DNA of 61,307 bases from Bacillota bacterium (GCA_023416695.1 JAEZGY010000064.1:1-61307); one strand, 5' to 3'. Shown: positions 8,025 through 17,400, counted from the stretch's first letter. Numbers and translations: made by a program. The notes: generated by a model not told the origin, from the sequence alone.

Positions 8025-8881
8025 AGATAAAAGAAGTTAGTAGTAAAAAACAAAACAATACGCATATAGATTGGGTTTCTGTATTGCTTCGTGGAGGAGT
8101 AATATTTTCTGCAGCTGTTACGGTAACCGTGTTGGTGTTTATTATTTTATATATACTCATTCGAGGTGTGCCACATCTCTCACCAAAGCTGTTTGCATTA
8201 GAGTACAATTCAAGTAACTTATCCTTATTACCAGCTTTAATTAACACATTTCTTATTACTGGTATATCCTTATTGTTTGCTGTTCCTATTGGTATTTTCT
8301 CTGCCATCTATCTAGTTGAGTATGCTAAAAGAGGGAATAAGGTAGTAGGGATTATACGGATTACTTCAGAGACGTTATCTGGAATACCATCCATCGTGTA
8401 CGGTTTATTTGGAATGTTGTTTTTTGTAACTGCACTAAAGTGGAAGATTTCTATTTTGTCTGGTGCAGCCACTTTAGCAATTATGGTACTTCCTCTAATT
8501 ATGAGAACTACCGAAGAGGCACTAAAGGCTGTGCCAGATTCCTTTAGAGAGGGAAGTTTTGGTTTGGGGGCAGGACGTCTTAGAACAGTATTTCGCATAG
8601 TTCTTCCAGCCGCAGCCCCAGGTATCCTATCTGGTATTATTTTATCTGTGGGTCGTATAGTAGGAGAATCTGCAGCGCTTATCTTCACTGCGGGAAGTGT
8701 AGCCGAATTGCCTAAGAGTCTATTTGATTCAGGAAGAACCTTAGCTGTCCACCTATATAACTTATCCAGTGAAGGATTACATGTAGATGAGGCCTTTGCT
8801 ACAGCTGTAGTATTACTGGTTCTTGTAGTATTTATTAACTGGGGTTCAAGAAAATTAGCAAAGTGCCTGACAAAAGCCTAA
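8021..8881 (+). CDS. pstA: Phosphate ABC transporter permease PstA
   Basis: This 286-aa permease is the second membrane subunit of the Pst importer, with six predicted membrane segments. The EAA-type loop is in SFREGSFGLGAGRLRTVF, followed by SVGRIVGESAAL. The start codon overlaps the pstC stop by 4 bp (ATGA) and is preceded by AGGAGGAG, which indicates translational coupling. Confidence 0.95.
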   Translation: MKIKEVSSKKQNNTHIDWVSVLLRGGVIFSAAVTVTVLVFIILYILIRGVPHLSPKLFALEYNSSNLSLLPALINTFLITGISLLFAVPIGIFSAIYLVEYAKRGNKVVGIIRITSETLSGIPSIVYGLFGMLFFVTALKWKISILSGAATLAIMVLPLIMRTTEEALKAVPDSFREGSFGLGAGRLRTVFRIVLPAAAPGILSGIILSVGRIVGESAALIFTAGSVAELPKSLFDSGRTLAVHLYNLSSEGLHVDEAFATAVVLLVLVVFINWGSRKLAKCLTKA

Positions 8882-8908
8882 GCTTAGTCATGATAGGAGA
8901 GAATGAGT

Positions 8909-9670
8909 ATGATGAAACAACAAAATAAGATCGAAATATCTGGTCTGGATTTATATTATAGTGATTTTCACGCCTTAAAGAATATTGATTTAAATATTAA
9001 AGCTGGAGAGATAACAGCATTTATTGGACCATCTGGTTGTGGTAAGTCTACCTTACTAAAATCCCTTAATCGTATGAATGATTTAGTAGAAGGATGTAAG
9101 ATTACTGGAAAGGTACTGTTAGATGGAGAAAATATATATGAAGGGATGGATTTAAACCTACTAAGAAAAAGAGTAGGTATGGTATTTCAAAAACCTAATC
9201 CATTTCCTATGAGTGTATATGATAATATAGCTTTTGGACCAAGAACTCATGGGATAAAAAACAAAACAGAATTAGATGAAATAGTGGAAACCTCTCTAAG
9301 AAATGCTGCTATTTGGGATGAGGTGAAGGATCGATTAAAGAAAAGTGCCCTAGGACTTTCTGGTGGGCAACAGCAACGTATTTGTATTGCAAGAGCGTTG
9401 GCTATACAACCAGAAGTGATTTTAATGGATGAACCAACTTCAGCCCTAGATCCAATTTCAACTTCTAAGATAGAAGACCTAGTATTAGAGCTGAAGAAAG
9501 ATTATACTATAGTTATGGTTACTCATAATATGCAGCAGGCTACTAGAGTATCTGATACAACTGTATTTTTCCTTATGGGAGAAATTGTGGAGTACGGAAA
9601 TACAGAGGATTTGTTTGCTATGCCAAAGAATAAGAAGACTGAAGATTATATTACAGGGAGGTTTGGTTGA
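8909..9670 (+). CDS. pstB: Phosphate ABC transporter ATP-binding protein PstB
   Basis: This ATPase subunit of about 253 aa drives phosphate import. It has Walker A GPSGCGKST, the Q-loop in VFQKPNPFPMSVYDN (typical of PstB), signature LSGGQQQR, Walker B VILMDEPTSALDP and the switch His in VTHNM. Three in-frame ATGs occur (8903, 8909, 8912). The AGGAGA site ends at 8899-8900, so 8909 has the best spacing. The stop overlaps the phoU start. Confidence 0.96.
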   Translation: MMKQQNKIEISGLDLYYSDFHALKNIDLNIKAGEITAFIGPSGCGKSTLLKSLNRMNDLVEGCKITGKVLLDGENIYEGMDLNLLRKRVGMVFQKPNPFPMSVYDNIAFGPRTHGIKNKTELDEIVETSLRNAAIWDEVKDRLKKSALGLSGGQQQRICIARALAIQPEVILMDEPTSALDPISTSKIEDLVLELKKDYTIVMVTHNMQQATRVSDTTVFFLMGEIVEYGNTEDLFAMPKNKKTEDYITGRFG

Positions 9671-10320
9671 TGAGAAATCGTTTTGATCGACAATTGGAAT
9701 TATTAAACAGTGAGTTAACGCAAATGGGTTGTTTAATTGAGCAAGCTATCGAAATAGCGGTAAATGCTCTAGTCCATCAGGATGTAGAAAAGGCAAACCA
9801 GGCGATTAAGTTTGATGATGAAATAGACCGACAAGAAAGGGATATCGAGTCCCTATGCATGAAGCTTTTATTACAGCAACAACCAGTAGCAAAGGATTTA
9901 CGCCTGATTTCAGCAGCTCTTAAGATGATTACTGATATGGAGAGAATTGGGGATCATGCTCAGGACATTTCTGAAATCACTATTTTATTAGCAGGTAAAC
10001 CATATTTTAACAACCTAAAATATATTCAGGATATGGCAAAGGAAACTATCGTAATGGTAGTAAACAGTATTGAAGCCTTTGTTCAGAGTAATATTGATAT
10101 TGCTGAGGAAGTGATTGCCCATGATGATATCGTGGATGATTTATTTGATCAGTTAAAGCAAGAAATCATCAATGTTATAGGTAGCCATCCAGAACACGCA
10201 GAACAGGCAACTGATTTACTTATGATTGGTAAGTACTTCGAGCGAATCGGAGATCATGCTACCAATATTGCGGAGTGGGTTATTTTCTCCATCAACGGAA
10301 TACACGAGGACAAAAATTAA
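9670..10320 (+). CDS. phoU: Phosphate signalling regulator PhoU
   Basis: This 216-aa protein has the two PhoU-type three-helix repeats. Each carries the metal-binding E/DxxxD pattern, seen in ERIGDHAQDISEI near residue 97 and ERIGDHATNIAEW near residue 195. PhoU links the Pst transporter to the sensor kinase and lowers Pho regulon expression when phosphate is plentiful. The start is ATG 9670, sharing a base with the pstB stop (TGATG) with GGGAGG 8 bp upstream; a TTG at 9667 is less likely. Confidence 0.95.
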   Translation: MRNRFDRQLELLNSELTQMGCLIEQAIEIAVNALVHQDVEKANQAIKFDDEIDRQERDIESLCMKLLLQQQPVAKDLRLISAALKMITDMERIGDHAQDISEITILLAGKPYFNNLKYIQDMAKETIVMVVNSIEAFVQSNIDIAEEVIAHDDIVDDLFDQLKQEIINVIGSHPEHAEQATDLLMIGKYFERIGDHATNIAEWVIFSINGIHEDKN

Positions 10321-10441
10321 TAATTACGCTTCACAGGGTGGCTTTCGTGTATCGAATTGCCACTTTGTTTTACTATATAGACTAATTATGTTAAAATACA
10401 AGCAAATGGTATGATGTTTGATATTGGAAGGAGCATTAGCT

Positions 10442-11116
10442 ATGTCATTGATATATATTGTTGAAGATGATACCAATATAAGAGAAATAGAAAGCTTTGC
10501 CTTAAAAAATAGTGGTTATATCACAGTGGAAATTGAGAAAGGTAAGGAATTATATAAAAAGCTTCAGGAGAGAATTCCTAGTCTTATTGTATTAGATATT
10601 ATGCTTCCAGATGAGGATGGGTTAGAAATTATTAGAAAACTACGCCAAATGCCAGAGACTAAAAGTATTCCAGTTCTTATGGTTACTGCCAAAACAACAG
10701 AACTAGATAAGGTTAAAGGGCTAGACATGGGGGCGGATGATTACTTAACGAAGCCATTTGGTATTATGGAATTTGTCTCTAGAGTTAAGGCTCTTCTAAG
10801 AAGAAGTGAGCAAACAGGCAATGAGGAGAATCTTAGTTTTCAGGAAATATATCTAGATGTTCTTAGACATCAGGTTTATGTAGAGGAAGTAGTATGTGAC
10901 CTAACTTATAAGGAATATAAACTATTAAAGCTATTTATGCAGAATGTAGGAAGAGTTTTAACAAGAGAGATGCTGATGGAGAAGGTCTGGGGTATAGATT
11001 TTGAAGGAGAGTCTAGAACCCTTGATATGCATATTAAGACACTAAGACAGAAACTAAAGGATGCAGGAGGGTATATTCATACCATTCGAAACGTTGGCTA
11101 TGTATTAGAAAAATAA
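10442..11116 (+). CDS. phoP: OmpR-family response regulator (PhoP/PhoB type)
   Basis: This 224-aa regulator has a receiver domain (acidic pair EDD at residues 8-10, phospho-acceptor D52 in VLDIMLP, Lys in LTKPF) and a C-terminal winged-helix DNA-binding domain (DLTYKEYKLL to HTIRNVGYVLEK). Its place after pst-phoU and before a matching kinase makes it the probable activator of the Pho-box-like promoters at 1233 and 6145. The start is ATG 10442 with GGAAGGAG upstream; a TTG at 10418 lies before that site. There are about 120 bp between phoU and this gene. Confidence 0.88.
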   Translation: MSLIYIVEDDTNIREIESFALKNSGYITVEIEKGKELYKKLQERIPSLIVLDIMLPDEDGLEIIRKLRQMPETKSIPVLMVTAKTTELDKVKGLDMGADDYLTKPFGIMEFVSRVKALLRRSEQTGNEENLSFQEIYLDVLRHQVYVEEVVCDLTYKEYKLLKLFMQNVGRVLTREMLMEKVWGIDFEGESRTLDMHIKTLRQKLKDAGGYIHTIRNVGYVLEK

Positions 11117-11134
11117 GAAACACAGGAGGATTGT

Positions 11135-12448
11135 ATGAAAAGAAGAATTAACATACAGCTTCTGATACTGGGAGCAATTGCAATTATCTGTACATTATGT
11201 CTATCTGTGACTGTGTTTTATGATCATTTCAAAACTCAGGTAAAAGAAGATTTAAGAAGTTATGCAGTATTTCTATCATTTATGGATACTGAGCAAATGG
11301 AAAAGTTGGCAGAAAAACAAGGGAATGTGGATAATCTAAGAATTACTGTGATTGAGAGTGATGGAACCGTAAGCTTTGATTCCCAGGTAGATATTAAAAG
11401 ACTAGACAATCATAAGGCTCGTCCTGAATTTGAGGAAGCTTCTAAAAATGGCAGTGGAAGTATTATTCGCAAATCTGATACCTTATCTCAAAGTGTGTTT
11501 TATTATGCTCTTCGTCTTGAAAATGGACAAATACTTCGCGTCTCTAAGGAAACTAGTAGCATATTCAGTGTTTTTTACCATATGATACCTGTGTTACTTT
11601 TAATGGGTGGATTGATTTTTATCTTATGTATGGTAATTGCCCGTTATTTAGCTCGTTCTATTATATCACCAATTAAACATTTGGCCATGAATCTCCAAAA
11701 TCCTAAAAAAGAAATGATCTATAAAGAGTTAGTCCCATTTACAGAGATGATACAAGAACAGCATAGAAATATCTTGAAAAATGCTAAGATGAGGCAGGAA
11801 TTTACAGCAAACGTATCCCATGAATTAAAAACACCACTTACGGCAATTTCGGGATATGCGGAATTGATTGAAAATGGGATGGCCAATGGACAGGATGTAA
11901 AACGCTTTTCTATGGAAATACATCGCAATGCCAATCGACTACTTACAATCATTAATGATACAATACGATTGTCAGAACTAGATGATAACGAATTGTCCGT
12001 GACCACTGAGCCAATTGACTTATATAATCTTGCGCTATCCTGTATCAAGACCTTGGCAATTAACGCTGAGAAAAATCAGGTGACTATAGAAGTAAAAGGA
12101 AGTCATAATATAATAGAAGCGAATAAGCAGATGATGGAAGAGTTGATTTTTAATCTCTGTGACAATGCCATTCGTTACAATAATATCGGTGGAATTGTAA
12201 CAGTAACGGTAGAAGATATAAAGGGGAGAACCTTACTTTCTGTAAAGGATACTGGTATAGGAATACCTAAAAAGCACCAAGAAAGAGTTTTTGAGCGATT
12301 TTATCGAGTAGATAAGAGTAGATCAAAGTCTACTGGAGGTACTGGTTTAGGATTAGCCATTGTAAAGCATATTGTGGCTCAACATAATGCCCAACTTAAT
12401 TTAATCAGTGAAGAAGGAAAAGGAACTGAGATAACCGTTTTGTTTTAA
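11135..12448 (+). CDS. phoR: Sensor histidine kinase (PhoR type)
   Basis: This 437-aa membrane kinase has a first membrane segment at about residues 7-28, an extracytoplasmic domain to about 145, a second membrane segment at about 148-170, and a short linker. The dimerisation domain carries H229 in NVSHELKTPLT. The ATPase domain shows the N box (LCDNAIRYN), G1 (VKDTGIGIP), F box (FERFYRVD) and G2 (GTGLGLAIV). No PAS domain is obvious. It is 18 bp after its response regulator and is expected to phosphorylate it when phosphate is low. Confidence 0.88.
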   Translation: MKRRINIQLLILGAIAIICTLCLSVTVFYDHFKTQVKEDLRSYAVFLSFMDTEQMEKLAEKQGNVDNLRITVIESDGTVSFDSQVDIKRLDNHKARPEFEEASKNGSGSIIRKSDTLSQSVFYYALRLENGQILRVSKETSSIFSVFYHMIPVLLLMGGLIFILCMVIARYLARSIISPIKHLAMNLQNPKKEMIYKELVPFTEMIQEQHRNILKNAKMRQEFTANVSHELKTPLTAISGYAELIENGMANGQDVKRFSMEIHRNANRLLTIINDTIRLSELDDNELSVTTEPIDLYNLALSCIKTLAINAEKNQVTIEVKGSHNIIEANKQMMEELIFNLCDNAIRYNNIGGIVTVTVEDIKGRTLLSVKDTGIGIPKKHQERVFERFYRVDKSRSKSTGGTGLGLAIVKHIVAQHNAQLNLISEEGKGTEITVLF

Positions 12449-12503
12449 CAGGGCGGATATCTCATGCAATACCTTGTCACTGCAATTAAATGGTAAAATA
12501 TAG

Positions 12504-12532
12504 TTGAAAAATAAGGCAATAAAGTGTATGAT
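12504..12532 (+). promoter_or_regulatory. Probable sigma-A promoter of pyk
   Basis: TTGAAA (12504-12509) and TATGAT (12527-12532) are separated by 17 bp, about 60 bp before the pyk start. Confidence 0.55.
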
Positions 12533-12590
12533 AGTTTCGATTTATAAAACATCTAGTGAGATAGGTAGATAAGAGAAAGGCAGGATAATA

Positions 12591-14027
12591 ATGCGCAAAA
12601 CTAAGATAGTATGTACCCTAGGTCCTTCAACAGATAGTGAAGATATGATAAGACGTTTAATGCAGGAGGGAATGGACGTAGCTAGATTCAATTTTTCCCA
12701 TGGTAGCCATGAGGAGCAGGGAAAGAGGCTTGCAATCATCAAAAAGCTTCGTCAAGAGTTAAACCTTCCAGTTGCTACTTTATTAGATACAAAGGGTCCT
12801 GAGATTCGTATTGGTACCTTTAAAAATAGTAGTATTAATCTAGAAAAAGGCCAACGTTTTACGTTGACTAATGAGGACATAGAGGGAAATAAAGATAGAG
12901 TTAGTGTTACATATAAGGATTTGGTAAATGATGTGAAGGTAGGCGATCGTATTCTGATTGACGATGGGCTTATTGCTATGAAAGTAGAAAAACTTACTGC
13001 TACTGATATTGTCTGTAGAGTACTTAACAATGGTAAAATATCCAACCGTAAGGGAATTAATGTTCCTGGTGTGGAAATAAACATGCCATTTATCAGTAAG
13101 AAGGATTATGATGATATATTATTTGGTATTGAACAAGGCTTTGATTTTATTGCTTGTTCCTTTACTCGTTCTGCCAATGATGTGAAAAAGGTTCGGGATA
13201 TTCTTAAGGTAAAAAAATGCTCTACAATTAATATTATCGCAAAAATAGAGAATCAGCAGGGAGTAGAAAATATTGATGAAATTTTAGAAGTAGCAGATGG
13301 TATTATGATCGCTCGTGGCGATATGGGTGTAGAAATACCACTAGAAAATGTTCCTGTTATTCAAAAAATGCTGATTGAGAAGGTATATAGAGCAGGGAAA
13401 CAGGTAATTACTGCAACACAGATGTTAGATTCTATGATGAAAAACCCTAGACCTACTAGAGCGGAGACTACAGATGTTGCCAATGCCATTTATCAAGGAA
13501 CCAGTGCTATTATGTTATCCGGAGAGACAGCTGCGGGTCAGTATCCAATTGAAGCATTACAAACTATGGTTCGTATCGCTATTCGTACAGAGGAAGATAT
13601 TGATTATAAACATGTATTTTACGAAGGACGTGGTATTGATAGAACAGATATCACCAATGCGATATCACATGCAACCTGTACAACAGCATCGGATTTATCT
13701 GCTAAAGCGATCATAACCGTAACAAAATCCGGACAGACTGCTCGAATGGTATCTAGATACCGCCCAGATTGTCAAATTATCGGATGTACCACAGAGAAGC
13801 ATGTATGTAGACAACTTAACATGTCTTGGGGAGTTCGGCCACTCCTTATAAATGAAGAGAGTGATATAGAAAGTCTTTTTGACCATGCACTAAGAGCTAG
13901 CTGGAATGCAGGTTATGTGGATGGAGGAGATGTAGTTGTATTAACTGCAGGTTCTCCGTTGGGACGTTCTGGTACTACAAATTTAATAAAAGCATGTGTA
14001 GCTAGTGGAGATTATAAGGTACAATAG
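12591..14027 (+). CDS. pyk: Pyruvate kinase
   Basis: This 478-aa glycolytic enzyme converts phosphoenolpyruvate and ADP to pyruvate and ATP. It begins with the family motif RKTKIVCTLGPSTDS. It contains ARFNFSHG, LLDTKGPEIR and the active-site block IIAKIENQQGVENIDEI followed by DGIMIARGDMGVEIP, then the C-terminal allosteric domain. It lacks the extra C-terminal PEP-utiliser-like domain present in Bacillus enzymes (about 585 aa), so it is the short form. GGCAGG precedes the ATG. It is flanked by its own promoter and a distant terminator. Confidence 0.96.
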   Translation: MRKTKIVCTLGPSTDSEDMIRRLMQEGMDVARFNFSHGSHEEQGKRLAIIKKLRQELNLPVATLLDTKGPEIRIGTFKNSSINLEKGQRFTLTNEDIEGNKDRVSVTYKDLVNDVKVGDRILIDDGLIAMKVEKLTATDIVCRVLNNGKISNRKGINVPGVEINMPFISKKDYDDILFGIEQGFDFIACSFTRSANDVKKVRDILKVKKCSTINIIAKIENQQGVENIDEILEVADGIMIARGDMGVEIPLENVPVIQKMLIEKVYRAGKQVITATQMLDSMMKNPRPTRAETTDVANAIYQGTSAIMLSGETAAGQYPIEALQTMVRIAIRTEEDIDYKHVFYEGRGIDRTDITNAISHATCTTASDLSAKAIITVTKSGQTARMVSRYRPDCQIIGCTTEKHVCRQLNMSWGVRPLLINEESDIESLFDHALRASWNAGYVDGGDVVVLTAGSPLGRSGTTNLIKACVASGDYKVQ

Positions 14028-14190
14028 GTTAGGGAGGCAGCTCTAGTAAATTCCATGGAAGGCAAGCTCTCGCATGATTAATCACGTAGTGATACGTAAG
14101 ACCTGATGGCGAGGGATGTTCGATTGGTTTTATAATTACAGTGGGTAGTGTATTGAATTAGAACCTTAAGTAGGACACGCTCCGCTATAA
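14028..14190 (+). other. Structured non-coding stretch after pyk
   Basis: No gene is supported in the 303 bp between pyk and the RNase H gene. The first part contains a small perfect hairpin (ATCAC-gta-GTGAT near 14081) nested inside a longer pairing of TCTCGC (14069 region) with GCGAGG (14111 region). It may be a long structured 3' untranslated region or a small RNA. I match it to no known riboswitch. Confidence 0.35.
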
Positions 14191-14245
14191 GATAAAAAGA
14201 CAAAAAGATCGACAAAGGGATGTCGTCTTTTTGTCTTTTATTATC
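14191..14245 (+). terminator. Strong terminator of the pyk unit
   Basis: A long stem (14191-14214 with 14221-14245) has one bulged T near the loop, a 6-nt loop and T-rich 3' arm. The pairing includes AGACAAAAAGA with TCTTTTTGTCT. Confidence 0.75.
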
Positions 14246-14330
14246 TTATCCGCAATGTAAGACTCTTTACGGGTTTCTTGTTACATGATATGATAATGTA
14301 AAATATTGATAAGATTGGAGAGTAACCAGA

Positions 14331-14930
14331 ATGCCAAGTAAATATTATGTAGTAAGAAAAGGAAGACAGACTGGTATTTTTTATTCTTGGCCGGAGTGTC
14401 AGAATCAGATAAACGGTTATAGTGGGGCAGAGTACAAAAGTTTTAAGACTGAGACTGAGGCAAAGGATTACCTGGCAGGAGGGGTTAAGAAAGATAATGC
14501 AGAGTGTGCGCTTAAGGATATGGCTGTGGCTTATGTAGATGGTAGCTATCATGTAGGGACTGGGGAGTATAGCTATGGAGCAGTCCTTATGTATAGAGGC
14601 AAGGAATACGAATATAGTGAAAAGGGACAAGATATGTCTGTGTCGGATATGCGTAATGTGGCTGGAGAAATCCTGGGAGCCAGAAAGATGATGGAATTTT
14701 GTGTGGAGCATGGCATTGCTAGGTTGGCTTTACATTACGACTATGAGGGCATAGAAAAATGGTGTACAGGTGCATGGCAAGCAAAAAAGCCTGGGACGAT
14801 TGCGTATAAACAGGCATATGACGGGATGAAAGATAAACTTTATGTTGAGTTTCATAAAGTTGTTGCTCACTCTGGGGTGGAACTTAATGAGAGAGTAGAT
14901 GTATTAGCGAAAAAGGCACTAGGTTTATAA
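14331..14930 (+). CDS. rnhA: Ribonuclease H with N-terminal viroplasmin domain
   Basis: This 199-aa protein combines an N-terminal caulimovirus viroplasmin-like RNA-DNA hybrid binding domain (KYYVVRKGRQTGIFYSW, about residues 3-48) with a C-terminal RNase HI domain (about 60-199). Catalytic acids are expected in AYVDGSYH, AGEILGA and LHYDYEGIEKW. It removes RNA from RNA-DNA hybrids such as Okazaki primers and R-loops. This two-domain form, like eukaryotic RNase H1, is common in clostridia. A GGAG site precedes the ATG. Confidence 0.92.
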   Translation: MPSKYYVVRKGRQTGIFYSWPECQNQINGYSGAEYKSFKTETEAKDYLAGGVKKDNAECALKDMAVAYVDGSYHVGTGEYSYGAVLMYRGKEYEYSEKGQDMSVSDMRNVAGEILGARKMMEFCVEHGIARLALHYDYEGIEKWCTGAWQAKKPGTIAYKQAYDGMKDKLYVEFHKVVAHSGVELNERVDVLAKKALGL

Positions 14931-15006
14931 AGTTGAATAGAAAATATGGATATTTCTAATACTATTATTGTAGGTGTATACAAAAATAGTATAAGGAGTG
15001 GAGTAA

Positions 15007-15627
15007 ATGCCAGTGGATTTTCAAAATAGTGAGACCAAAGTAAACCTAATGAGAGCTTTTGCAGGTGAAAGTCAAGCAAGAATGCGATATATTTTAGCAG
15101 CAGAAGAGGCAAAAAAACAGAATCATCAAGTCGTAGAAAAGGTGTTCAAATTCACAGCTGCTCAAGAGGCAGAGCATGCTGAGGCTTTTTATAAGTTTTT
15201 AGAGCCAGCGGCCAAGTCTACGATTCATATAGATGGGGGCTATCCAGTAGACATTAGCAAGAGTATAGTAGAGTTACTTCGTATGGCCAATCATAATGAA
15301 ATGGAAGAGTATAATGATGTATATAAAACCTTTTCAGAGAAGGCAAAGGAAGAAGGTTTTACAAAGATTGCTGCCACTTTTAAGATGATTGCAGAGGTTG
15401 AAAGGATTCATGGAGAGAGATTTGGAAAATTGGCAGATTTAATGGAAAAGAACCAACTTTATGTTTCAGAGGTGCAGACTACCTGGGTTTGCTTAAATTG
15501 TGGCTATATTCATGAAGGAACCTCAGCCCCTGCCAGATGCCCAGTATGTGATGTGGATCAAGGTTATTTTATTCGATTTGAATTGTCCCCATATGAACCT
15601 ATTGGTAAAGTGGGAATTTCAGAATAA
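15007..15627 (+). CDS. rbr: Rubrerythrin
   Basis: This 206-aa protein is a non-haem diiron peroxidase used by anaerobes to detoxify hydrogen peroxide in the cytoplasm. The ferritin-like domain carries the iron ligands in AGESQARMRY, EAEHAEAFYKF, NEMEEY and EVERIHGERF. The C-terminal rubredoxin domain has CLNCGY and CPVCD. AAGGAG lies before the ATG. Its electron donor would be a rubredoxin or NADH-linked oxidoreductase encoded elsewhere. A terminator hairpin follows. Confidence 0.95.
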   Translation: MPVDFQNSETKVNLMRAFAGESQARMRYILAAEEAKKQNHQVVEKVFKFTAAQEAEHAEAFYKFLEPAAKSTIHIDGGYPVDISKSIVELLRMANHNEMEEYNDVYKTFSEKAKEEGFTKIAATFKMIAEVERIHGERFGKLADLMEKNQLYVSEVQTTWVCLNCGYIHEGTSAPARCPVCDVDQGYFIRFELSPYEPIGKVGISE

Positions 15628-15652
15628 GAACAAATAGATAGGTAGTAAAGAG

Positions 15653-15693
15653 GCACATATGATATAGTAGAACTATATGGTATGTGCTTTATT
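15653..15693 (+). terminator. Terminator after rubrerythrin
   Basis: The stem GCACATATGATATAG (15653-15667) pairs with 15673-15687 with one mismatch and one wobble, a 5-nt loop and a TTTATT tail. It covers an upstream in-frame ATG of the next gene, which argues against that longer start. Confidence 0.65.
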
Positions 15694-15715
15694 AAAGAGG
15701 GAAAGGTGGAAGTTT

Positions 15716-16231
15716 ATGATACAGATTTATTATGGAGATGGGAAAGGAAAGACGACAGCAGCAATTGGACAGGCGATTCGAGCAGCAGGTGCTGGAATGC
15801 TTGTTACCATGGTGCAATTTTTGAAGGGAAGCCCAACTGCAGAGCTTGAGGTATTAAGTAGAATTCCTGAGATTACAGTATTACGTAACGAATTGGACCT
15901 TGGGTTTACGAATCAAATGAGTGAAAAGGAAAAAGAACAAGCGCTGATGATGCATAATGTGAATCTACTTACAGCCATTGATATGATCAATCAAAAGAAA
16001 TGTGATGTACTTATTTTGGATGAGTTACTTACCACCTATGACCTTGGCTTGGTTGACAGGAATATGGTGCATACCCTATTAGAGATGCGACCAAAGGATT
16101 TAGAGATCATTTTAACTGGGCATAAAGAAGTTTCTTACTTTACGGAGCAGGCAGATTATATCACCAATATGAAAAAAGAAAAACATCCATTTGATAAGGG
16201 CATTTCTGCAAGACGTGGAATTGAATATTAA
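15716..16231 (+). CDS. cobO: ATP:corrinoid adenosyltransferase (CobO/BtuR family)
   Basis: This 171-aa P-loop enzyme transfers the adenosyl group of ATP to cob(I)alamin or cobyrinic acid diamide, forming coenzyme B12-type cofactors. It shows the P-loop GDGKGKTTAA, MVQFLKGSPTAELEVL, the Walker-B-like VLILDELLTTYDLGLV and the C-terminal TNMKKEKHPFDKGISARRGIEY motif. Start ATG 15716 has GGAAAGGTGGAAG upstream, whereas ATG 15677 lies within the preceding terminator. No other cobalamin genes are nearby, so it may serve corrinoid salvage. Confidence 0.92.
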   Translation: MIQIYYGDGKGKTTAAIGQAIRAAGAGMLVTMVQFLKGSPTAELEVLSRIPEITVLRNELDLGFTNQMSEKEKEQALMMHNVNLLTAIDMINQKKCDVLILDELLTTYDLGLVDRNMVHTLLEMRPKDLEIILTGHKEVSYFTEQADYITNMKKEKHPFDKGISARRGIEY

Positions 16232-16336
16232 TTAAAATATCGTAGGTTTTTGTGGGTAAATTCAGTTGTTTATGATATAATAGAAAGAGAATATCTTAGC
16301 CTTTTGTACATTATACATAAATAGGGAGGCCAATGC

Positions 16337-16990
16337 ATGAAGAATAAATGTTATGATTTTAGACCGGATGTTTTAAGTATGATATTTACTGCTATTTTTG
16401 CGAGTATTACTGGTGCGTTAATGTTTCTTTCTATGGATTTTCAAGGAGGCCTAACTTTTGTATCCTTAACCCAAAGAAAGGGTTTTTTATTTACCCCAGC
16501 AGGTTTTCTAATTGTAATAGCCTGTATTGCGATTGTTGTACTAGCTCTTTGTTCTATAAGACACCAAGAGTGTACAGCGTATATGATGCTTCCTATTGGT
16601 GTGGCGGGAATTCTATTTGCATTACGCTTTGTATTAGTTCAAGGAGATATATTTTTATTTTTGGAGCTACCAGTTTCAGAGTTATGCATTGCTTTAGTAC
16701 GGGCGCTTTTGGGAGTTTTATCCATTGTATTATTATTTCTATTAGTTAGTAATGTAGTACCAAATAAACGATATTTGATGACTGTACTGGTAGTATGCAT
16801 AGCTTGGGATTTTGCAACGGAAGGTTATTTAAGTTCTCAGTTAGGAACTGGGCTACAAAACCTAGAGGACAGTAGTCATGTTAACATAATGTTAAGTCAG
16901 ATTGCCTATTATTTTTCAGCAATATTTTTTACTTTTAACATTAAGCCAGTGTATGAAGAGAATGGTCTTATTGTAAAAAAAATAAACTAA
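16337..16990 (+). CDS. Polytopic membrane protein of unknown function
   Basis: I do not recognise this 217-aa protein. It has about six hydrophobic membrane segments separated by short loops, with basic residues at both ends. No catalytic motif is visible. GGGAGG is placed well before the ATG. It stands alone, followed by a hairpin terminator. Confidence 0.6.
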   Translation: MKNKCYDFRPDVLSMIFTAIFASITGALMFLSMDFQGGLTFVSLTQRKGFLFTPAGFLIVIACIAIVVLALCSIRHQECTAYMMLPIGVAGILFALRFVLVQGDIFLFLELPVSELCIALVRALLGVLSIVLLFLLVSNVVPNKRYLMTVLVVCIAWDFATEGYLSSQLGTGLQNLEDSSHVNIMLSQIAYYFSAIFFTFNIKPVYEENGLIVKKIN

Positions 16991-17400
16991 ATATGAATTT
17001 ATATTCATGATGGTGAATAAAAATAAATCATAAACTGTAGAAAGTAGTGTATATTTTACTACAGTTTATTTTTTTACATAGGGATTAGTACCGTGATGGT
17101 AGGTAGTAAGGTCTCTTGTGACCTACCACAGAAGAAGAGTATCACAAGGAGTATTCTTTGCTGTCATAAAATATTGTTTTAATGTATTTGGTAAAAACAG
17201 TTTATTTCAGGGTATATATTGATACTAAAGTTATATTAAAACCCTTAAGTGAATAATTAGTAAAGTTGTTTAGTTATAAGTAAGACTCATTTGAGATTGG
17301 TTATTTATTAGTAAAAAAACTTAATGAGTAGCAAAAAAAGATACTTCTAATGGGGATAAAATAAAAATTAATAAATTTACTAAAAAATGAATAATTATAC
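16991..17400. other. Long AT-rich intergenic region with hairpins
   Basis: This stretch lies between two plus-strand genes and holds no supported gene. It contains a terminator (17032-17075), then a perfect 8-bp stem (17097-17104 with 17121-17128) around a small loop. Further on there is a weak 7-bp repeat (ACTCATT near 17286, AATGAGT near 17322). It does not match T-box or known riboswitch motifs that I can recognise. Confidence 0.5.
17032..17075 (+). terminator. Terminator after the 16337 membrane gene
   Basis: The stem AAACTGTAG (17032-17040) pairs with CTACAGTTT (17059-17067), followed by A and seven T residues. Confidence 0.75.

Noticed and set aside
15677..15715. Longer N-terminus of the corrinoid adenosyltransferase
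   Set aside because: The upstream ATG lies in the terminator stem of the preceding gene; ATG 15716 has a better ribosome binding site.
17076..17160. T-box or known riboswitch
   Set aside because: No T-box antiterminator TGGNACC motif in the right context or other consensus was found.
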